A stretch of 64,000 nucleotides of DNA from Brevundimonas sp. (GTDB taxonomy: Bacteria; Pseudomonadota; Alphaproteobacteria; Caulobacterales; Caulobacteraceae). The notes under the pieces were generated by a model that did not search any database, was not told the origin of the DNA, and worked only from the letters and a program-made list of their open reading frames with translations. Positions 25,905 to 35,098 of this stretch are shown piece after piece. Every line of letters starts with the position of its first letter. Position 1 is the stretch's first letter. The stretch spans positions 1 to 64,000 of the forward strand of contig NZ_SDZL01000004.1 of assembly GCF_004210735.1 (NCBI RefSeq), in the 5' to 3' direction. The translations under genes and the position numbers were made by a program.

Positions 25905-26102
25905 CCCTTTTCGCGTGGTGCGCGAATCGGTTTCCTGTTGACCGCACGCCAAATGTCAGGCGACATCTTGCCCGCAGCCCGGATTTCGCGCGGGGTCCAA
26001 ACCCGTGTCTCGCTCTTTCTCCTGAACGAGGTTGTCCAGATGGGCTGACGGGCTTCCGCTTGCGGGGGCTCGCCTGGCAAGACGCGTTTATGGAGACGCA
26101 GA

Positions 26103-26306
26103 ATGGCGACCGGCACGGTCAAGTGGTTCAACTCCACCAAGGGCTTTGGTTTCATCCAACCCGACGGCGGCGGCAACGATGTGTTCGTTCACGTCACGGC
26201 GGTTCAGAAAGCGGGCCTGCAAGGCCTCGATGAAAACGCCAAGGTCGAGTACGAACTCGAGAACCAGCGCGGCAAGACGGCTGCGGTGGATCTCAAGCTT
26301 CTCTAG
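26103..26306 (+). CDS. cspA: Cold-shock domain protein
   Basis: This 67-residue single cold-shock domain has RNA-binding motifs KGFGFI (RNP1) and VFVHV (RNP2), and starts MATGTVKWFN. It binds single-stranded RNA or DNA as an RNA chaperone. The 198-bp upstream gap leaves room for a long 5' leader, common in cspA-type genes. A TTGACC that could be a -35 box sits at 25938-25943, but no good -10 was found. Confidence 0.94.
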   Translation: MATGTVKWFNSTKGFGFIQPDGGGNDVFVHVTAVQKAGLQGLDENAKVEYELENQRGKTAAVDLKLL

Positions 26307-26339
26307 GTTAAGGTCCGGGCCGTTCGGCTTCTGGATTTG

Positions 26340-26376
26340 CGGGCGCGGGGGCTTATCGTCTTCGCGCCCGTTTTCT
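26340..26376 (+). terminator. Terminator of the cold-shock gene
   Basis: An 8-bp stem CGGGCGCG (26340-26347) pairs with CGCGCCCG (26363-26370) and is followed by TTTTCT. It begins 34 nt after the cspA stop codon and lies just before the end of the opposing gluQ gene. Confidence 0.7.
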
Positions 26377-26386
26377 GTTGGGGCCG

Positions 26387-27247
26387 TCAAAAGCCCAGTT
26401 CGCGGCGCAGCACCGCCGCCGTCAGGCCGCCCGTGCGCAGTTCAGCCAGGGTGACCGAACGGTCCCGCTTGGCGTAGCGCTTGCCGTCCGGCCCCGTCAG
26501 CAGTCGGTGGTGGTTATAGACTGGCGTCGGCCAGCCCATCAGCGCCTGGATCAGTCGCTGGATATGGGTCGCCTCGAACAGGTCCTGCCCCCGGATCACG
26601 TGGGTCACACCCTGCAAGGCGTCGTCATGCGTCACCGCCAGATGATAGGCGACGCCCGCATCCTTGCGCGCCAGCACCACATCGCCCGCCGTTTCGGGCC
26701 GGGCGGGGATCACGCCGGTCTCGCCGTTCGGACCCATGCCCTCCTCGACGAAGGACAGCGCGGCCCACGCGGCTTCGCCCAGATCCGCTCGCGCGCGGTC
26801 GAGCGACAAACGCCAGGCGAAGGGGCGACCTTCGGCCAGCAGCCGGGCCTCATCTTCGGGCGGATGCGGGCCGGGACGAACCGCCTCGGCCGCCCCGTGC
26901 GGCGCGTCGCCGATGGCGTCCAGAATCTCCTTGCGAGTGCGAAAGCAGCGATACAGCAGGCCGCGCGCGTTCAGCGCCTCGATCACGGCGGCATAGTCGG
27001 CCAGATGATCGGACTGGCGCCGTACCGGCGTTTCCCAGTCCAGCCCCAGCCAGGCCAGATCGTCCAGGATCGCCGCCTCATACTCGGGCCTGCACCGCGT
27101 CGGGTCGATGTCCTCGATCCGCAGGATGAACCGCCCGCCCGCCTCGCGCGCCACCGTCCACGCCGCCAGCGCCGAAAAGGCATGCCCCTTGTGCAGCCGG
27201 CCGGTCGGGGAAGGAGCAAAGCGGGTGACGAACATCGTCGCCAGCAT
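26387..27247 (-). CDS. gluQ: Glutamyl-Q tRNA(Asp) synthetase
   Basis: This 286-residue truncated glutamyl-tRNA synthetase paralogue attaches glutamate to queuosine in tRNA-Asp. It keeps the HIGH-like motif APSPTGRLHKGHA and the KMSKS-like KRYAKRD, but lacks the anticodon-binding domain of true GltX, which is the hallmark of the GluQ/YadB group. Two ATG starts 12 nt apart (27247 and 27235) are both plausible. It is convergent with cspA. Confidence 0.9.
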   Translation of the reverse strand: MLATMFVTRFAPSPTGRLHKGHAFSALAAWTVAREAGGRFILRIEDIDPTRCRPEYEAAILDDLAWLGLDWETPVRRQSDHLADYAAVIEALNARGLLYRCFRTRKEILDAIGDAPHGAAEAVRPGPHPPEDEARLLAEGRPFAWRLSLDRARADLGEAAWAALSFVEEGMGPNGETGVIPARPETAGDVVLARKDAGVAYHLAVTHDDALQGVTHVIRGQDLFEATHIQRLIQALMGWPTPVYNHHRLLTGPDGKRYAKRDRSVTLAELRTGGLTAAVLRRELGF

Positions 27248-27314
27248 AGCGGTTTCCGGCCGTCATCAGGAACGCCCCTTTGGCGAACCGCCGCGCCCGG
27301 CCTAGCATGGCGGT

Positions 27315-27971
27315 ATGGCGACCGCTCCGACCCCTCAATCCATCGCCGCCGCGCGTGAGGCGCTGGCGGCCGCCGATCCGGCCCTGACGCGGGCGCATGC
27401 CCTGACGCCGGCCTTTGAGTGGCGACTGCGGCCCGGCGGCTATGAGGGGCTGTTCCGCATGATCGTGGAGCAGCAGGTCTCGGTGGCGGCCGCCGCCTCC
27501 ATCTGGCGGCGCACGGTCGAGGGGTTGGGCGGGGTCGTCACGCCCGACGCGGTGCTGGCGCTGGATGTCGAGACGCTGCGCACTTTCGGCCTGTCGGGCC
27601 AGAAGGCGAAGTACGGGCAGGAGATCGCCCGCGCCCAAGCGGAGGGGCGGATCGACTTCGACCATCTGGAGCGGCTGGACGACGCCGAGGCGATCGCCGC
27701 TCTGGTGGCCATCAAGGGGGTCGGCAAATGGACGGCCGAGACCTTCCTGATGTTCTGCGAGGGTCGGCTGGACGTGTTTCCCGGCGGCGATGTGGCCTTG
27801 CAGGAGGCGATGCGCTGGGCCGATCAGGCGACACTGCGCCCGACCGAAAAACAGGCCTATGCCCGCGCCGAGATCTGGCGTCCGCACCGGGGTGTGGCGG
27901 CGCATCTGCTGTGGGGCTGGTATGGCGGGGTGAAGCGCGGCGAGATCGCACATGAGGGACCGCTGTCATGA
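27315..27971 (+). CDS. DNA-3-methyladenine glycosylase II-like
   Basis: This 218-residue HhH-GPD DNA glycosylase of the AlkA group removes alkylated bases. The helix-hairpin-helix AIKGVGKWTAETFLMF is followed by the catalytic Asp in FPGGDVALQ. QQVSVAAAASIWRR is the conserved helix near the N-terminus. No iron-sulfur cluster Cys loop is present, as expected for AlkA. The stop overlaps the start of the next gene by 4 bp. Confidence 0.9.
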   Translation: MATAPTPQSIAAAREALAAADPALTRAHALTPAFEWRLRPGGYEGLFRMIVEQQVSVAAAASIWRRTVEGLGGVVTPDAVLALDVETLRTFGLSGQKAKYGQEIARAQAEGRIDFDHLERLDDAEAIAALVAIKGVGKWTAETFLMFCEGRLDVFPGGDVALQEAMRWADQATLRPTEKQAYARAEIWRPHRGVAAHLLWGWYGGVKRGEIAHEGPLS

Positions 27972-28618
27972 CCGCGCCGATGATCGATCCGAACCTTGCG
28001 CATCCGGAGACGGTGCTGGGCGCGCTGGACTTCGCAGGCGTCGCTGTGTTCGCCGCGACCGGGGCGCTGGCCGCCGCGCGCGAGAAGCATGATCTGGTCA
28101 CCTTCGCCTTTTTCGCTGCGGTGACGGGCGTGGGCGGCGGGACCTTGCGCGACCTGCTGATCGGGGCGCCGGTCTTCTGGGTGCAGGACTGGCGCTATAT
28201 GGCGATGTGTCTGGCGGCCGCGCTGGCGATCTGGATGCTGGGCGCCGGGCCGTGGCGGTTCCGCGCCCTGCTGTGGCTGGATGCGCTGGGGCTGGCCGCT
28301 TACGGCGTCATGGGCGCGGCCAAGGCGGCGGCGTTTGGCGTGTCGCCGCTGATCTGCATCGTCATGGGCGCGTTGACGGCGACTTTCGGCGGGGTGATCC
28401 GCGACCTGCTGGCGGGACAGCCGTCAATCCTGCTGCGGCGAGAGATCACGATTTCGGCCGCCCTGCTGTCGGCGACCCTGTTCGTGGGGCTGCAATGGGC
28501 CGGGCTGGGTCTGTGGCCGGCGGCGGGCATCGCCACGGTCAGCGGCTTCGCCCTGCGCGCCGGCGCCCTGACCTGGGGGTGGAGCCTGCCGGCCTTCCCC
28601 GGCGGCGGCGTTCGCTGA
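27968..28618 (+). CDS. TRIC-type (YadS/UPF0126) membrane protein
   Basis: This 216-residue protein has seven hydrophobic helices in two internal repeats. Each repeat contains the conserved Gly-Gly...Arg-Asp motif: VGGGTLRDLLIGAP and FGGVIRDLLAGQP. This is the bacterial trimeric intracellular cation channel family. It overlaps the DNA glycosylase gene by 4 bp (ATGA), so the two are co-translated, without an obvious functional link. Confidence 0.9.
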   Translation: MTAPMIDPNLAHPETVLGALDFAGVAVFAATGALAAAREKHDLVTFAFFAAVTGVGGGTLRDLLIGAPVFWVQDWRYMAMCLAAALAIWMLGAGPWRFRALLWLDALGLAAYGVMGAAKAAAFGVSPLICIVMGALTATFGGVIRDLLAGQPSILLRREITISAALLSATLFVGLQWAGLGLWPAAGIATVSGFALRAGALTWGWSLPAFPGGGVR

Positions 28619-28752
28619 CGTCACCGATCCTACTCAAACCCGTCATGGCGGTGCGCTCGAATCGGGGTTAGGCTTTCGACATCAGACCAAGGAAGGAGAC
28701 GTGTCTTCAGTCCTGTCGCGTCGAAATCCCCCCGCATGACCGGGAGGGCCTC

Positions 28753-29325
28753 ATGGAGGTCCTGACCCGGCCGCCGTCCGGCTGGCCCGCGCTGGTGCTG
28801 AACGCCGACTTCCGACCGCTGTCCTATTACCCGCTGTCGATCTGGCCGTGGCAGGAGGTGGTCAAGGCGGTGTGGCAGGAGCGCGTCGACGTCGTCTCGG
28901 TCTATGACAAGGTGGTGCGCAGCCCGTCGATGGAGCTGCAACTGCCCAGCGTCATCTCGTTGAAGACCTATGTCGATCAGGACCGCAGCCCGGCCTTCAC
29001 CCGCTTCAACGTCTTTCTGCGCGACGGTTTCGCCTGTCAGTATTGCGGAGGGGCCTGCGCCTCGGCGTCGGAACTGACCTTTGACCACGTCATCCCGCGT
29101 TCGCGCGGCGGTCGCACGACGTGGGAGAATATCGTCGCCGCCTGCGGGCCCTGCAATCTCAGGAAGGGTGGGCGCACGCCGCAGCAGGCCAGCATGCCGC
29201 TGTTGACCCGACCACAACAGCCCAACGCCTGGCAGCTTCAGGACGCGGGCCGCCGCTTCCCGCCCCACTATCTGCACCAAAGCTGGCTGGACTACCTCTA
29301 CTGGGACATCGAGCTGGAGCCGTAG
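28753..29325 (+). CDS. HNH endonuclease domain protein
   Basis: This 190-residue protein has a zinc-type HNH nuclease domain: CQYCGG, then FDHVIPRSRGGRTTWENI with the catalytic His, and CGPCNLRKG. The N-terminal 80 residues (LVLNADFRPLSYYPLSIW) match the conserved region of chromosomal HNH proteins common in alphaproteobacteria; their role is unknown but does not look like homing. GGGAGG lies 5 nt before the ATG. A very strong AAGGAAGGAGA site 52 bp upstream starts only a 12-codon GTG frame. Confidence 0.88.
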   Translation: MEVLTRPPSGWPALVLNADFRPLSYYPLSIWPWQEVVKAVWQERVDVVSVYDKVVRSPSMELQLPSVISLKTYVDQDRSPAFTRFNVFLRDGFACQYCGGACASASELTFDHVIPRSRGGRTTWENIVAACGPCNLRKGGRTPQQASMPLLTRPQQPNAWQLQDAGRRFPPHYLHQSWLDYLYWDIELEP

Positions 29326-29330
29326 GGCGG

Positions 29331-30584
29331 TCAGCCGTAGCGGGCGATGGACAGGTCGCTGACGTCGATGTCGGGCGTGCGGCCGCTGATCTGGTCGGCG
29401 ATGACCTGGGCCGAGCCGCAGGCCATGGTCCAGCCCAGGGTGCCGTGACCGGTGTTCAGCCACAGGCCCTCGACCGTCGTCGGACCCACCACCGGCGTGC
29501 CGTCCGGCGTCATCGGCCGCAGCCCGCACCAGAAGCTGGCCTTTTCCAGATCCCCGGCGCCGGGGAACAGCGAGCCGACCGAATGCTCCAGCGTCTGGCG
29601 GCGATGCAGGTGCAGGCTCTGGTCGAAGCCGGCGATCTCGGCCATGCCGCCGACACGGATGCGGTCGCCCAGCCGGGTGATCGCGACCTTGTAGCTCTCG
29701 TCCATCAGGGTCGAGACCGGGGCCTTGTCCGCGTCGATGATCGGCGCGGTGATCGAATAGCCCTTCACCGGATAGACAGGCAGCTTCAGGCCCAGCGGGC
29801 GCACCAGCTGCGGCGACCAGCTGCCCAGCGCCACGACGCAGGCGTCGGCCGTGATCGGGCCCTGCGAGGTGTGAACGGCGGTGAACCGGCCGCCGGTCTG
29901 CTCGATCCCGTGGATGTCGGCGCCCAGCCGGAACTCGACCCCCAGGCCGCGCGCCATCTCGGCCAGGGCGTTGGTGAAGATGAAACAGTCGCCGGTCTCG
30001 TCGCGCGGCAGGCGCAGGCCGCCGACGAACAGGTCGCGCGTCGCCCTCAGGCCCGGTTCGGCGGCGATGCAGCCGTCCTGGTCCAGCACCTCGAACGCCA
30101 CGCCGCCCTCGGCCAGGACGGCGGTGTCCTTGCCGATCGAGTCCAGCTGCTTTTGCGTGCGGAACAGCTGCAGCGTGCCCTGCGACCGCTCGTCATAGGT
30201 GATGCCCGTTTCGGCCCGCAGCGCATCCAGCTGGTCGGCGCTGTACTCCGCCAGCCGAACCATCCGGCCCTTGTTCAGCTTGTACCGCGCCTCGGTGCAG
30301 TTGCGCAGGATAGCCAGGCACCAGCGCAGGGTCGCCGCGTCGAACACCGGGTTCAACACCAGCGGCGCATGGCGCATGAACAGCCATTTCAGCGCCTTGG
30401 CCGGAATGCCCGGCGCGGCCCAGGGGGACGAATAGCCGGGCGAGATCTCGCCAGCATTGGCGAAGCTGGTCTCCAGCGCGGGGCCTTCGCGGCGGTCGAT
30501 GACCACCACTTCGTGCCCGGCCCGGGCCAGCGACCACGCCGTCGTGACCCCGATCACGCCCGCGCCCAGAACCGCAACTCTCAT
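29331..30584 (-). CDS. dadA: D-amino acid dehydrogenase
   Basis: This 417-residue FAD enzyme oxidises D-amino acids (mainly D-alanine) and passes electrons to the respiratory chain. The N-terminal FAD motif is [33 protein letters not shown] and the C-terminal [18 protein letters not shown] are DadA signatures. The ATG at 30584, preceded by GGGA, is preferred over two in-frame ATGs up to 12 nt upstream. No alanine racemase gene is next to it. Confidence 0.92.
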   Translation of the reverse strand: MRVAVLGAGVIGVTTAWSLARAGHEVVVIDRREGPALETSFANAGEISPGYSSPWAAPGIPAKALKWLFMRHAPLVLNPVFDAATLRWCLAILRNCTEARYKLNKGRMVRLAEYSADQLDALRAETGITYDERSQGTLQLFRTQKQLDSIGKDTAVLAEGGVAFEVLDQDGCIAAEPGLRATRDLFVGGLRLPRDETGDCFIFTNALAEMARGLGVEFRLGADIHGIEQTGGRFTAVHTSQGPITADACVVALGSWSPQLVRPLGLKLPVYPVKGYSITAPIIDADKAPVSTLMDESYKVAITRLGDRIRVGGMAEIAGFDQSLHLHRRQTLEHSVGSLFPGAGDLEKASFWCGLRPMTPDGTPVVGPTTVEGLWLNTGHGTLGWTMACGSAQVIADQISGRTPDIDVSDLSIARYG

Positions 30585-30790
30585 CGTCATTCCCATCGCC
30601 GACGTATCGGATGCGGGAATGAACAGCCGGGCAATGGTTTTGTCGAGCTACAAGTGAAGAGCGTGCATTTTTTGCTGCAACTGCGAGGAGGGCCCTTCTG
30701 GCGTGCCCGTGGTGCGGCAAGTTGTGCTGAATCCGTGCGAGCGAATCTATCGCTCACGCAAACGACGCGATGGTCCGACTGCCCGCCAGA

Positions 30791-32533
30791 TCAGCGCCCA
30801 CCCCCGGCGCGGCGCTGTTGGGCCTGTTCGCGTTGATAGGCCTGATAGGCGTCGATGAAGTCGAGCTGGCGCAGGACCTTGTTCTGCGGGTCGATGCGGA
30901 TGTGCTGAGCATCCCGCACGGCGACCGAGCCGCGCCCGTTGGTCATGGGCACGGTGGTGACACGGCCGTCGATCTCGACCTCGATCGGCATGGGGAAGAC
31001 GCCGGCGGGCGTGGACCATTCCATGGTCAGCCGTCCGTCAGCGCGCGTCTCCTTCAGCACCGGCAGGGCCGCCTGGTAGAGATACCCCTGGAAGAACCAG
31101 CCGTAGTCCTTGCCCGTCACTTCATTGACGATGCGCAGGAAGTCCGGGGTCGACCGATACAGCGGCTCGAAATTGCCGGGGCGCGGATCGGGGCGGCCAT
31201 AGACCAAGGTGGTCACGGCCTTGAAGAAGGCCGCGTCGCCGATCAGCATCCGCAGCGAGTGCGAGATCAGCGATCCCTTCGTATAGATGTCGTTCCCCGG
31301 GCCGATATCGCCGCGATACACCTCGTCCTCGGTCCGGCGCTGGCCGGATACGACGGGGAAACGGTTGGCCAGGCCGGCGCGCTGGGTCGCCAGTTCGGCC
31401 TGCATGAAGCGGTCGCCGTGCAGCCAGCCCAGGTAGAGTGGCTGCATATAGCTGCCCAGTCCTTCGTGCAGCCACATGTCGTCGGCGTTCAGATTGGTCA
31501 GCTGGTTGCCGAACCATTCGTGCGCCAGTTCGTGGTGCAGCAGCCAGTCGTAGCCCTTGCCGTCCAGCCGGTACTGGTTGCCGTAGGCGTTGATGGTCTG
31601 GTGCTCCATGCCCAGGTGCGGGGTCTCGACCACTGCCATCTTCTCGTCGCCGAAGGGGAAGGGGCCGACGGTGGATTCATAGAAGTCCATCATCGGTTTG
31701 AACTGGGCGAACAGGCTGGCCGCGTCGGCCGGGTCATCGGACTTCAGATGCCAGAAGCTGAGCGGGATCGTATTGCCGAAGCGGCTGCGATAGTCCTGCG
31801 TCAGCTCGATATACGGCCCGATGTTCAGGGCGACGGCATAGGTGTTGGGCGACCGCGCCGACCAGTTCCAGGTGGTCCAGCCGTCACCGTGATCGACGGC
31901 GCCCAGGAAACGACCGTTCGATGGCGATGACAGACCCGTGGGCACGGTGATGTGCAGATCGACGCGGCCCGGCTCGGCCAGCGGATGATCGATACAGGGC
32001 CAGAACAGGTCGCACCCGTCCGGCTGGACCGCCGTGGCGATCCACGGCTCGCCCGACGGGGCGGTGGCCCAGACGAAGCCGCCGTCCCACGGGGCGTTCG
32101 GCGCCACGCGGGGTCGCCCGGCATAGGCGACGCGCAGGACGACCTTCCCCCCCGCCGCCAAAGGTTGCGGCAACTGCACTGTCAGCCGGCCTTCGGGGTT
32201 GCTCCACCGATCGGCGGGTACGACGAGGCCGTCGACCTGGATTTCCGAGATGGTCAGCAGGGTGTCCAGTTCGACCGACATCCGATCGATCGGCGCGGTG
32301 GCGGTGAAGTCCAGCACGGCCACGCCCTGGATCGCCTGATCGTCGGGAATGACCTTGATCGACAGGTCCGCCTTGTCAAAGCGGACGGCCTCCTGCTCCG
32401 GCGTGCGCGGCTGATCGGTCTGAAGGGTGAAGGGGGTCGATTCGCGAATGGGTGGCGCCTCCTGGGCCACGGCCGGGCCGGCCAGGAGGGCCGCGCCCGC
32501 GACCGCCGTCATCCAGATGCGCTTCGAAATCAT
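30791..32533 (-). CDS. M1 family aminopeptidase, exported
   Basis: This 580-residue protein begins at an ATG giving a signal peptide (MISKRIWMTAVAGAALL..., cleavage near AVAQ). The zincin motif HHELAHEWFGN is followed 18 residues later by the third ligand Glu in WLHEGLGSY. The substrate-binding motif is GMEHQ where classical M1 enzymes have GxMEN, pointing to a divergent subgroup. It is expected to be periplasmic and to trim peptides. Confidence 0.87.
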   Translation of the reverse strand: MISKRIWMTAVAGAALLAGPAVAQEAPPIRESTPFTLQTDQPRTPEQEAVRFDKADLSIKVIPDDQAIQGVAVLDFTATAPIDRMSVELDTLLTISEIQVDGLVVPADRWSNPEGRLTVQLPQPLAAGGKVVLRVAYAGRPRVAPNAPWDGGFVWATAPSGEPWIATAVQPDGCDLFWPCIDHPLAEPGRVDLHITVPTGLSSPSNGRFLGAVDHGDGWTTWNWSARSPNTYAVALNIGPYIELTQDYRSRFGNTIPLSFWHLKSDDPADAASLFAQFKPMMDFYESTVGPFPFGDEKMAVVETPHLGMEHQTINAYGNQYRLDGKGYDWLLHHELAHEWFGNQLTNLNADDMWLHEGLGSYMQPLYLGWLHGDRFMQAELATQRAGLANRFPVVSGQRRTEDEVYRGDIGPGNDIYTKGSLISHSLRMLIGDAAFFKAVTTLVYGRPDPRPGNFEPLYRSTPDFLRIVNEVTGKDYGWFFQGYLYQAALPVLKETRADGRLTMEWSTPAGVFPMPIEVEIDGRVTTVPMTNGRGSVAVRDAQHIRIDPQNKVLRQLDFIDAYQAYQREQAQQRRAGGGR

Positions 32534-32593
32534 GCCCGTCCCCGTGCAAACGACGAAGGCGACCCTAGCCGCGACAGTGAACCGGACAAGCAA

Positions 32594-32622
32594 AAAGGGC
32601 CGGCGTTTCCGCCGACCCTTTG
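32594..32622 (-). terminator. Terminator after rpmB
   Basis: On the minus strand, AAGGGTCGGCG pairs with CGCCGGCCCTT (one G-T wobble) around a GAAA loop and is followed by TTTG. It lies 26 nt after the rpmB stop, before the M1 peptidase gene on the same strand. Confidence 0.8.
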
Positions 32623-32647
32623 GAATGCTTTCAAGCGTGTCGCCCGA

Positions 32648-32944
32648 TCAGGCGGCGGCTTGCTCGGCCAGCTTGGCCTTCACCTGGCGCTTGATGCGCT
32701 GGGCGGCGGTCGACAGCTGCTCGTCGCGGGCCTTGACGATGAAGGCGTCCAGGCCGCCCTTGTAATCCAGGGTGCGCAGGGCGGCGTTCGAGATACGCAG
32801 GCTGAACGACTGGCCCAGAGCGTCCGAAGCGACCTTGACGGTCTTCAGCGACGGCAGGAACCGGCGCTTGGTCTTGATGTTCGAGTGGCTCACGCTGTGG
32901 CCGACCATGGGGCCGATACCGGTGAGTTCGCAACGACGCGACAT
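32648..32944 (-). CDS. rpmB: 50S ribosomal protein L28
   Basis: This 98-residue large-subunit protein has the diagnostic N-terminus MSRRCELTG followed by VSHSNIKTKRRFLPSL. The start at 32944 is fixed by this conserved N-terminus; an upstream open extension is not coding. The length is normal for alphaproteobacterial L28, which has a C-terminal helix. A terminator follows. Confidence 0.97.
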   Translation of the reverse strand: MSRRCELTGIGPMVGHSVSHSNIKTKRRFLPSLKTVKVASDALGQSFSLRISNAALRTLDYKGGLDAFIVKARDEQLSTAAQRIKRQVKAKLAEQAAA

Positions 32945-33182
32945 CGTCAGATCCTTACGGGAGGGCCCTCGACAAACTATCGCGGCCGCATGAAACAGGA
33001 GCGCGCGGGAGGACATCCCGCGCGAAGAGGGGGCCGTATAGAGGAAGGCGCGGACCGGAGTCAATGCCGCGCTGCATCGCGCGAACCCTGACAGCAAGGG
33101 AACGCGGCCTGTTCAGCGGCCGTTCAACCGGACTTCCTATATAGGCTTCACCATGAATACGCATCTCGCCAAGGAGCCCGCC

Positions 33183-33650
33183 ATGAAGCGATCCGTGTCC
33201 ATCCGCCTGCTGGCCGTCGCCGCGCCGGTGTTGGCGGGCGCCGCCATGCTGGCCGCCCCTGCCGCCGCCCCCTCGGCCCAGACCGCAGCGCAGAGCGAGG
33301 TCCTGCCCGGCTATTGGGAATACACCACCCGCGCCATGGGCCAGGGGGACACCGAGCAGAAATGCGTCCGCCCCAGCGAGATCAACCGCTTCTTCGGCGG
33401 TCTGTCGACGCGCAAATGGCGCTGCACCTATCCGACCCGCGTGGTCGGCGACGGCAATGCGCGCTTCGAAGGGACCTGCCAGGACCGCAAGGGCCGCCGG
33501 GTGAACATCCGCTTGAACGGCACCTATACGGAGACGGCCTTCCGCTTCAACGGCGGGGCCCAACTGGCCCGCGGCACGCCCTATATCCCCGCCAGCATCA
33601 CGGCCCGCCGCATCAGCGCCCAATGCCCGGCCGGCGCTGAATATTTCTGA
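33183..33650 (+). CDS. DUF3617-like secreted protein
   Basis: This 155-residue protein has AAGGAG before ATG 33183 and a signal peptide (cleavage near AAPSAQ). The mature part has the DUF3617 pattern: LPGYWEYTT, then conserved Cys residues in KCVRPSEINRFF, WRCTYP, GTCQDRKGR and SAQCPAG. These give two likely disulfides. It is predicted periplasmic. The family function is unknown. Confidence 0.75.
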   Translation: MKRSVSIRLLAVAAPVLAGAAMLAAPAAAPSAQTAAQSEVLPGYWEYTTRAMGQGDTEQKCVRPSEINRFFGGLSTRKWRCTYPTRVVGDGNARFEGTCQDRKGRRVNIRLNGTYTETAFRFNGGAQLARGTPYIPASITARRISAQCPAGAEYF

Positions 33651-33704
33651 GGTCTGAGGCACAGGCGCTGCGCGCCAGTTCCGCGGCGGCGATAGCCGAC
33701 AGCA

Positions 33705-33734
33705 GAAAGGCCCGGGATCGCTCCCGGGCCTTTC
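33705..33734. terminator. Bidirectional terminator
   Basis: A perfect 13-bp stem (arms at 33705-33717 and 33722-33734) closes a TCGC loop. The outer arm ends are AAA/TTT, so both strands read as a hairpin plus short T-run. It sits between the convergent DUF3617 and carD genes. Confidence 0.85.
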
Positions 33735-33756
33735 GATATTCAGCGTTGTCGCCGGA

Positions 33757-34290
33757 TCAGGCGGCTTCGGCGGCCGGGACGATCGGCTTCTTGGCGCTCA
33801 GCGACTTGGCCAGCAGTTCGACGGCCGCGTCCTTGTCGATCTTGTTGGCGGCGGCGACTTCACGCGCCATGCGGTCCAGCGCCGATTCATAAAGCTGGCG
33901 CTCCGAATAGGACTGTTCCGGCTGGGTCTCGGCGCGGTGCAGGTCGCGCACCACTTCGGCGATCGAGATCAGGTCGCCCGAGTTGATCTTGGCTTCGTAT
34001 TCCTGGGCCCGGCGCGACCACATGGTGCGCTTGATGCGGGCGCGGCCCTTGAGGGTGGTCAGCGCCTTGGTCACGGTGTCGTCGGCGGCCAGCGAGCGCA
34101 GACCGGCGGTCTTGGCCTTCTTGGTCGGGACGCGCAGGGTCATCTTCTCGTGGTCGAAGGTCACGACATAGACCTCCAGCGACATGCCCGCGACTTCCTG
34201 GGTCTCGACCGCAGCGACCTTGCCGACGCCGTGCGCCGGATAGACAACCGCGTCGCCAACCTTGAATTCCAGACCGGTCTTGCTCGTCAT
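33757..34290 (-). CDS. carD: CarD/CdnL-family RNA polymerase-binding regulator
   Basis: This 177-residue protein has an N-terminal RNAP-interacting Tudor-like domain (FKVGDAVVYPAHGVGKV) and a helical DNA-binding domain with RRAQEYEAKINSGDL and SERQLYESALDRM. CdnL stabilises open complexes at rRNA and other housekeeping promoters in Caulobacter. The C-terminus ends in Glu-Ala-Ala; C-terminal Ala-Ala makes Caulobacter CdnL a ClpXP substrate, so starvation-triggered proteolysis is plausible here. The ferredoxin gene lies upstream on the same strand. Confidence 0.93.
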   Translation of the reverse strand: MTSKTGLEFKVGDAVVYPAHGVGKVAAVETQEVAGMSLEVYVVTFDHEKMTLRVPTKKAKTAGLRSLAADDTVTKALTTLKGRARIKRTMWSRRAQEYEAKINSGDLISIAEVVRDLHRAETQPEQSYSERQLYESALDRMAREVAAANKIDKDAAVELLAKSLSAKKPIVPAAEAA

Positions 34291-34423
34291 GTCATTCCTT
34301 TCCCGGACTCAGGGAGGGGTGGCGTCAGGCGAAAACGAAAAAGCGATCCGGGCCGGCGGCGGAACCGACGGCGGGGATCAACTCAGGCGTCAAAGCGGAA
34401 ACGGATCACTCAACCTCTGGCCG

Positions 34424-34443
34424 ACCCCGGCGTCCGCCGGGGT
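34424..34443. repeat. Short GC hairpin, half of an intergenic repeat
   Basis: ACCCCGGCG/CGCCGGGGT is a 9-bp perfect inverted repeat between fdxA and carD. Its core CCCGGCGTCCGCCGGG is identical to the right half of the element at 36163-36255. It may be a solo half-copy and could serve as a weak terminator for fdxA. Confidence 0.5.
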
Positions 34444-34587
34444 TCTGTCGCAAACGCGGGCGGCGCGAAGAGTTCGCGGACCGCCCGATCCAATGAAACA
34501 GAACCTATCACAAAATGACGGAATTTCAAAACATCCACAGCCAGCGGTCAGCCGGGTGGCAAGTTGTGACCGCATTGTGGCGAAGTC

Positions 34588-34929
34588 TTAGGAGCCCTTG
34601 CCGGGCTTGGGGCTGAAATACTTCTCGTACTTGCCGGTTTCCCGTTCGTACTGCTCACGGTCTGCGGGCGGCGTGCCCTTCACTGTGATGTTCGGCCAGA
34701 CCTTGGCGTACTCCGCGTTGACCTGAAGCCATTTGCCGTCCGGTTCGTCCTCGGTGTCCGGCACGATGGCGTCGACGGGGCATTCCGGTTCGCAGACGCC
34801 GCAGTCGATGCATTCGTCCGGCGCGATGACCAGGAAGTTCTCGCCTTCGTAGAAGCAATCGACCGGGCAGACCTCGACGCAGTCCATGAACTTACATTTC
34901 ACGCAGGCGTCGGTGACGATGTAGGTCAT
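34588..34929 (-). CDS. fdxA: 7Fe ferredoxin
   Basis: This 113-residue FdxA-type ferredoxin binds a 3Fe-4S and a 4Fe-4S cluster. The motifs are [18 protein letters not shown] and [16 protein letters not shown]. The conserved C-terminal helix region carries [20 protein letters not shown] fixes the start at 34929. It lies upstream of carD, a gene neighbourhood seen in related bacteria. It serves as a cytoplasmic electron carrier; its partner is not shown. Confidence 0.94.
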   Translation of the reverse strand: MTYIVTDACVKCKFMDCVEVCPVDCFYEGENFLVIAPDECIDCGVCEPECPVDAIVPDTEDEPDGKWLQVNAEYAKVWPNITVKGTPPADREQYERETGKYEKYFSPKPGKGS

Positions 34930-35098
34930 GGCGGGGCGGATGCAGGCCTGTTGGCGGAATGGGAGGCCGGGGACATGACCCCGGCGGGCCGCGCTGTCAA
35001 CCAAGCTAGGTGGTCCGCGTCATCAACCCTTGTCTTGACGGGGGTGGATCATATCTGCATCCATCTCGATTACAGATTGTTTTCCAAGGACGCTCCCC

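Noticed and set aside
28701-28739. 12-codon GTG frame behind a strong Shine-Dalgarno site before the HNH gene
   Set aside because: Too short and without amino-acid bias; it is out of phase with the HNH gene. Possibly chance or a leader, but not supportable as a gene.
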